Below are positions 5,232-6,747 of a stretch of DNA of 6,747 bases, one piece after another (the stretch's first letter is position 1; every line of letters starts with the position of its first letter). Origin of the DNA: Treponema sp. Its GTDB lineage: Bacteria > Spirochaetota > Spirochaetia > Treponematales > Breznakiellaceae. The translations under genes were made by a program, and so were the position numbers. The stretch is from contig JAISZZ010000007.1 of assembly GCA_031284385.1 (NCBI GenBank), positions 1 through 6,747 of the forward strand, given 5' to 3'. The notes below the pieces were generated by a model that searched no databases, was not told the origin of the DNA, and saw nothing but the letters and a program-made list of their open reading frames with translations.

Positions 5232-6515
5232 TTAGCCGAATATGTTCAGAAAAAACAATATTATTGTATCTAAAATTTGTTTGAAAAAATTTCCAGCCTC
5301 AACTTCTTCCGGCACGAATAATTTGATGTTTGAAATCTCACCCTCGTCATCATAAAACGAGATATTTCCGGCGGGAAAACCGGCGGGTAACGGCGCTATC
5401 AGGCTTTCAATGACAATTTCATAATGAACATTGCGGCCTCTGTTGGCAAGAACAGTTAAGGCGTGTCCGCTTTCCGGCAGTGCGAGCGAAATGTGGTTCA
5501 GCTTGCCTTTCCAGACTTTGGCGGGAGGAATATCTGGAATAGCTGGACGTATGGTTTTGAAATTGTTAAACCCCCATGTCAAAAGCGCCGCGCCATCCTC
5601 GTCCCGTGCCCGCACGCCCAAACGAGCGCCCATTTTGGCAGGAACGCCGAGTATTATGGCGATAAATCGTGTTCCGCCACGTTCCGCAGTCAACGCTATG
5701 TTGTAGCCGGCCTCGTCTATATAGCCTGTTTTAAGGCCGTCAACGCCTTCAAAAGAGTAAAGCAGGTTGATGTGATTGCCTTGAACTATCGTTTCGGTTT
5801 TATTTTGCATTGAGGGACGCAGATTCGATGTTTTTGGATAGGCAAATTGTGGTACCGAGTGATATTTTTCCAGATTTTCTGGATATAATCGCAGGTATTC
5901 ACGGCAAAATATGGCAAAATCACGTGCAGTTGTAATATTTTCTTCTGAAATCCCTGATGGTTCAACAAAAATCGTATTCTTCATGCCCATAGCGCTGGCT
6001 TCACGGTTCATCAATCTGGCAAAGGCATCCGTTGTTGGCGAAAAATTGAGCGCAACCGCTACGGCGGCATCGTTACCTGACGGAATCGCCATTCCTAAAA
6101 AAAGCTCGTTCAGGCTGACTATTTGCCCTTGAGCTAGGAACATCAGGCTGGAACGCGGCGGCTGATTCACAGCCCAACTCTGTTTCGGCAGTTTGGCCGG
6201 CTCATCCAGCGAGATACCGCGCGCCGCGGCTTCCTTCTCCGCAACGTGTATCGTCATCAATTTTGTCAAACTGGCCGGCGAGATGGGATCGTCCGCGTTT
6301 TTTTCAAACAGTACCATACCGGTCGCCGCATCCATCAATACGGCGGCCTGCGCGTTCAGTTCCGGCACATCATTTAGCGGGTCAAGGGAAAAGAGTTCGT
6401 AAGCGCCGATTGTAAAAAGAAATACGGCTGCAAAACCGCTGGCGGCAAATTTACGATTATTCCATCTTGTTTTAAGAATTTGCGCCCGATGCGCTGTTAT
6501 AAGAATCGATATCAT
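5232..6515 (-). CDS. dacF: Serine-type D-alanyl-D-alanine carboxypeptidase (low-molecular-weight PBP, DacF/PBP5-like)
   Basis: The enzyme removes the terminal D-alanine from peptidoglycan stem peptides at the outer face of the membrane. The 427-residue product carries the penicillin-binding triad: SxxK as S82-L-T-K85, SxN as S146-G-N148, and KTG as K262-T-G264. The N-terminus has basic residues (KTRWNNRK, 15-22) followed by a hydrophobic stretch (about 23-44) that can be a signal peptide or membrane anchor. The catalytic domain starts near residue 53 (ELNAQAAVLMDAATGMVLFEKN). A C-terminal PBP5-type beta domain occupies about 340-405. The tail FFKQILDTIILFFLNIFG looks like an amphipathic or hydrophobic membrane anchor. 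The ATG at 6515-6513 has AGTAGGT a few bases upstream. The first 14 residues are unusual before a signal sequence, so a slightly later start cannot be excluded. The gene lies 115 bases after a response-regulator gene on the same strand and converges on cbiA. The gene symbol is by resemblance. Confidence 0.92.
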   Translation of the reverse strand: MISILITAHRAQILKTRWNNRKFAASGFAAVFLFTIGAYELFSLDPLNDVPELNAQAAVLMDAATGMVLFEKNADDPISPASLTKLMTIHVAEKEAAARGISLDEPAKLPKQSWAVNQPPRSSLMFLAQGQIVSLNELFLGMAIPSGNDAAVAVALNFSPTTDAFARLMNREASAMGMKNTIFVEPSGISEENITTARDFAIFCREYLRLYPENLEKYHSVPQFAYPKTSNLRPSMQNKTETIVQGNHINLLYSFEGVDGLKTGYIDEAGYNIALTAERGGTRFIAIILGVPAKMGARLGVRARDEDGAALLTWGFNNFKTIRPAIPDIPPAKVWKGKLNHISLALPESGHALTVLANRGRNVHYEIVIESLIAPLPAGFPAGNISFYDDEGEISNIKLFVPEEVEAGNFFKQILDTIILFFLNIFG

Positions 6516-6565
6516 TATTACCTACTTAATATACCATTACCGAATCTTTGCGTTTTAGCAATTCC

Positions 6566-6617
6566 CCTCCGCCGCAAGCTTGTTTGCCGTACAACGTGCG
6601 CACTTGCCGCGCGGAGG
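6566..6617. terminator. Imperfect long inverted repeat between the response regulator and dacF
   Basis: Outer arms CCTCCGC (6566-6572) and GCGGAGG (6611-6617) and inner arms GCAAG (6574-6578) and CTTGC (6603-6607) are separated by a small internal loop of one versus three bases. The 24-base apical region contains GTGCGCAC. On the minus strand the structure begins 14 bases after the response-regulator stop but lacks a following T tract. It may be a transcript-end stabiliser, a Rho-dependent end, or a repetitive extragenic palindrome. Confidence 0.4.
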
Positions 6618-6630
6618 CTCATTGGGAACG

Positions 6631-6747
6631 TTAACCCATAAACCGGTAACCCGCGCCCCAGATAGTTTGTATGTGGAGCGGATTGGCGGGGTCTTTTTCG
6701 ATTTTTTCCCGGAGGCGGTTGATATGTACCGCGACGGTTTTCATGTC
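6631..6747 (-). CDS. OmpR/PhoB-family response regulator, C-terminal fragment (window edge)
   Basis: The last 38 codons of a reverse-strand gene enter from the right edge and end at TAA 6633-6631. The visible peptide (DMKTVAVHINRLREKIEK ... IQTIWGAGYRFMG) is the end of a winged-helix DNA-binding domain: the recognition helix with VHINRLREKIE, then the beta-hairpin wing IWGAGYRF. This is diagnostic of the OmpR/PhoB class, and the wording is close to VanR/PhoP-like regulators of Bacillota. The receiver domain and any partner histidine kinase are outside the window. The gene may share direction and perhaps transcript with dacF, but the 115-base gap with an inverted repeat makes that uncertain. 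Confidence 0.9.
   Translation of the reverse strand, partial: DMKTVAVHINRLREKIEKDPANPLHIQTIWGAGYRFMG

Noticed and set aside
5431..6402. Plus-strand open frames and a minus-strand shadow within the carboxypeptidase gene
   Set aside because: The dacF-like frame carries all three penicillin-binding motifs; the others show none.

Overview
The window carries a piece of an adenosylcobalamin (vitamin B12) biosynthesis locus, flanked on the left by an unrelated surface lipoprotein gene and on the right by a cell-wall D,D-carboxypeptidase gene and the tail of a two-component response regulator. The style of the proteins suggests an anaerobic Bacillota (Clostridia-like) bacterium: a short clostridial-type CobO, a fused CbiET, a DacF-like carboxypeptidase and a VanR/PhoB-like regulator tail. 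The lipoprotein with InlB/Listeria-Bacteroides-type repeats would also fit a spirochaete such as Treponema. This taxonomic guess is inference only.

Layout. 1-680 (minus): N-terminal part of a repeat-containing lipoprotein that runs off the left edge. 681-1260: a gene-poor gap of about 580 bases with several hairpins, a triple TTGAGAAT repeat, a 17-base G tract and, at 971-1260, open but unrecognised frames on both strands. 1261-2279 (minus): cobO then cobU, five bases apart. 2280-2346: a 67-base divergent promoter region with two small inverted repeats. 2347-4955 (plus): cbiET and cbiA, joined by an overlapping ATGA stop/start. 4956-5231: a convergent junction with a terminator-like hairpin whose loop holds a 14-base C tract, followed by a 113-bp three-hairpin element that looks like a small non-autonomous transposon (MITE). 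5232-6515 (minus): dacF-like carboxypeptidase. 6631-6747 (minus): last 38 residues of an OmpR/PhoB-family response regulator.

How the genes fit together. CbiET methylates C-5 and C-15 and decarboxylates the corrin ring. CbiA amidates the a and c side chains. CobO adds the adenosyl group to the corrinoid cobalt. CobU activates adenosylcobinamide with GTP for nucleotide-loop attachment. The four genes therefore cover middle and late steps; the remaining cbi/cob genes must lie elsewhere if the pathway is complete. No cobalamin riboswitch is recognisable, and the 67-base divergent gap is too short to hold one.

I see no clear evidence of a novel multi-gene system. The most unusual signals are non-coding: the two long G/C homopolymers, the MITE-like nested palindrome, and the palindromic divergent promoter.
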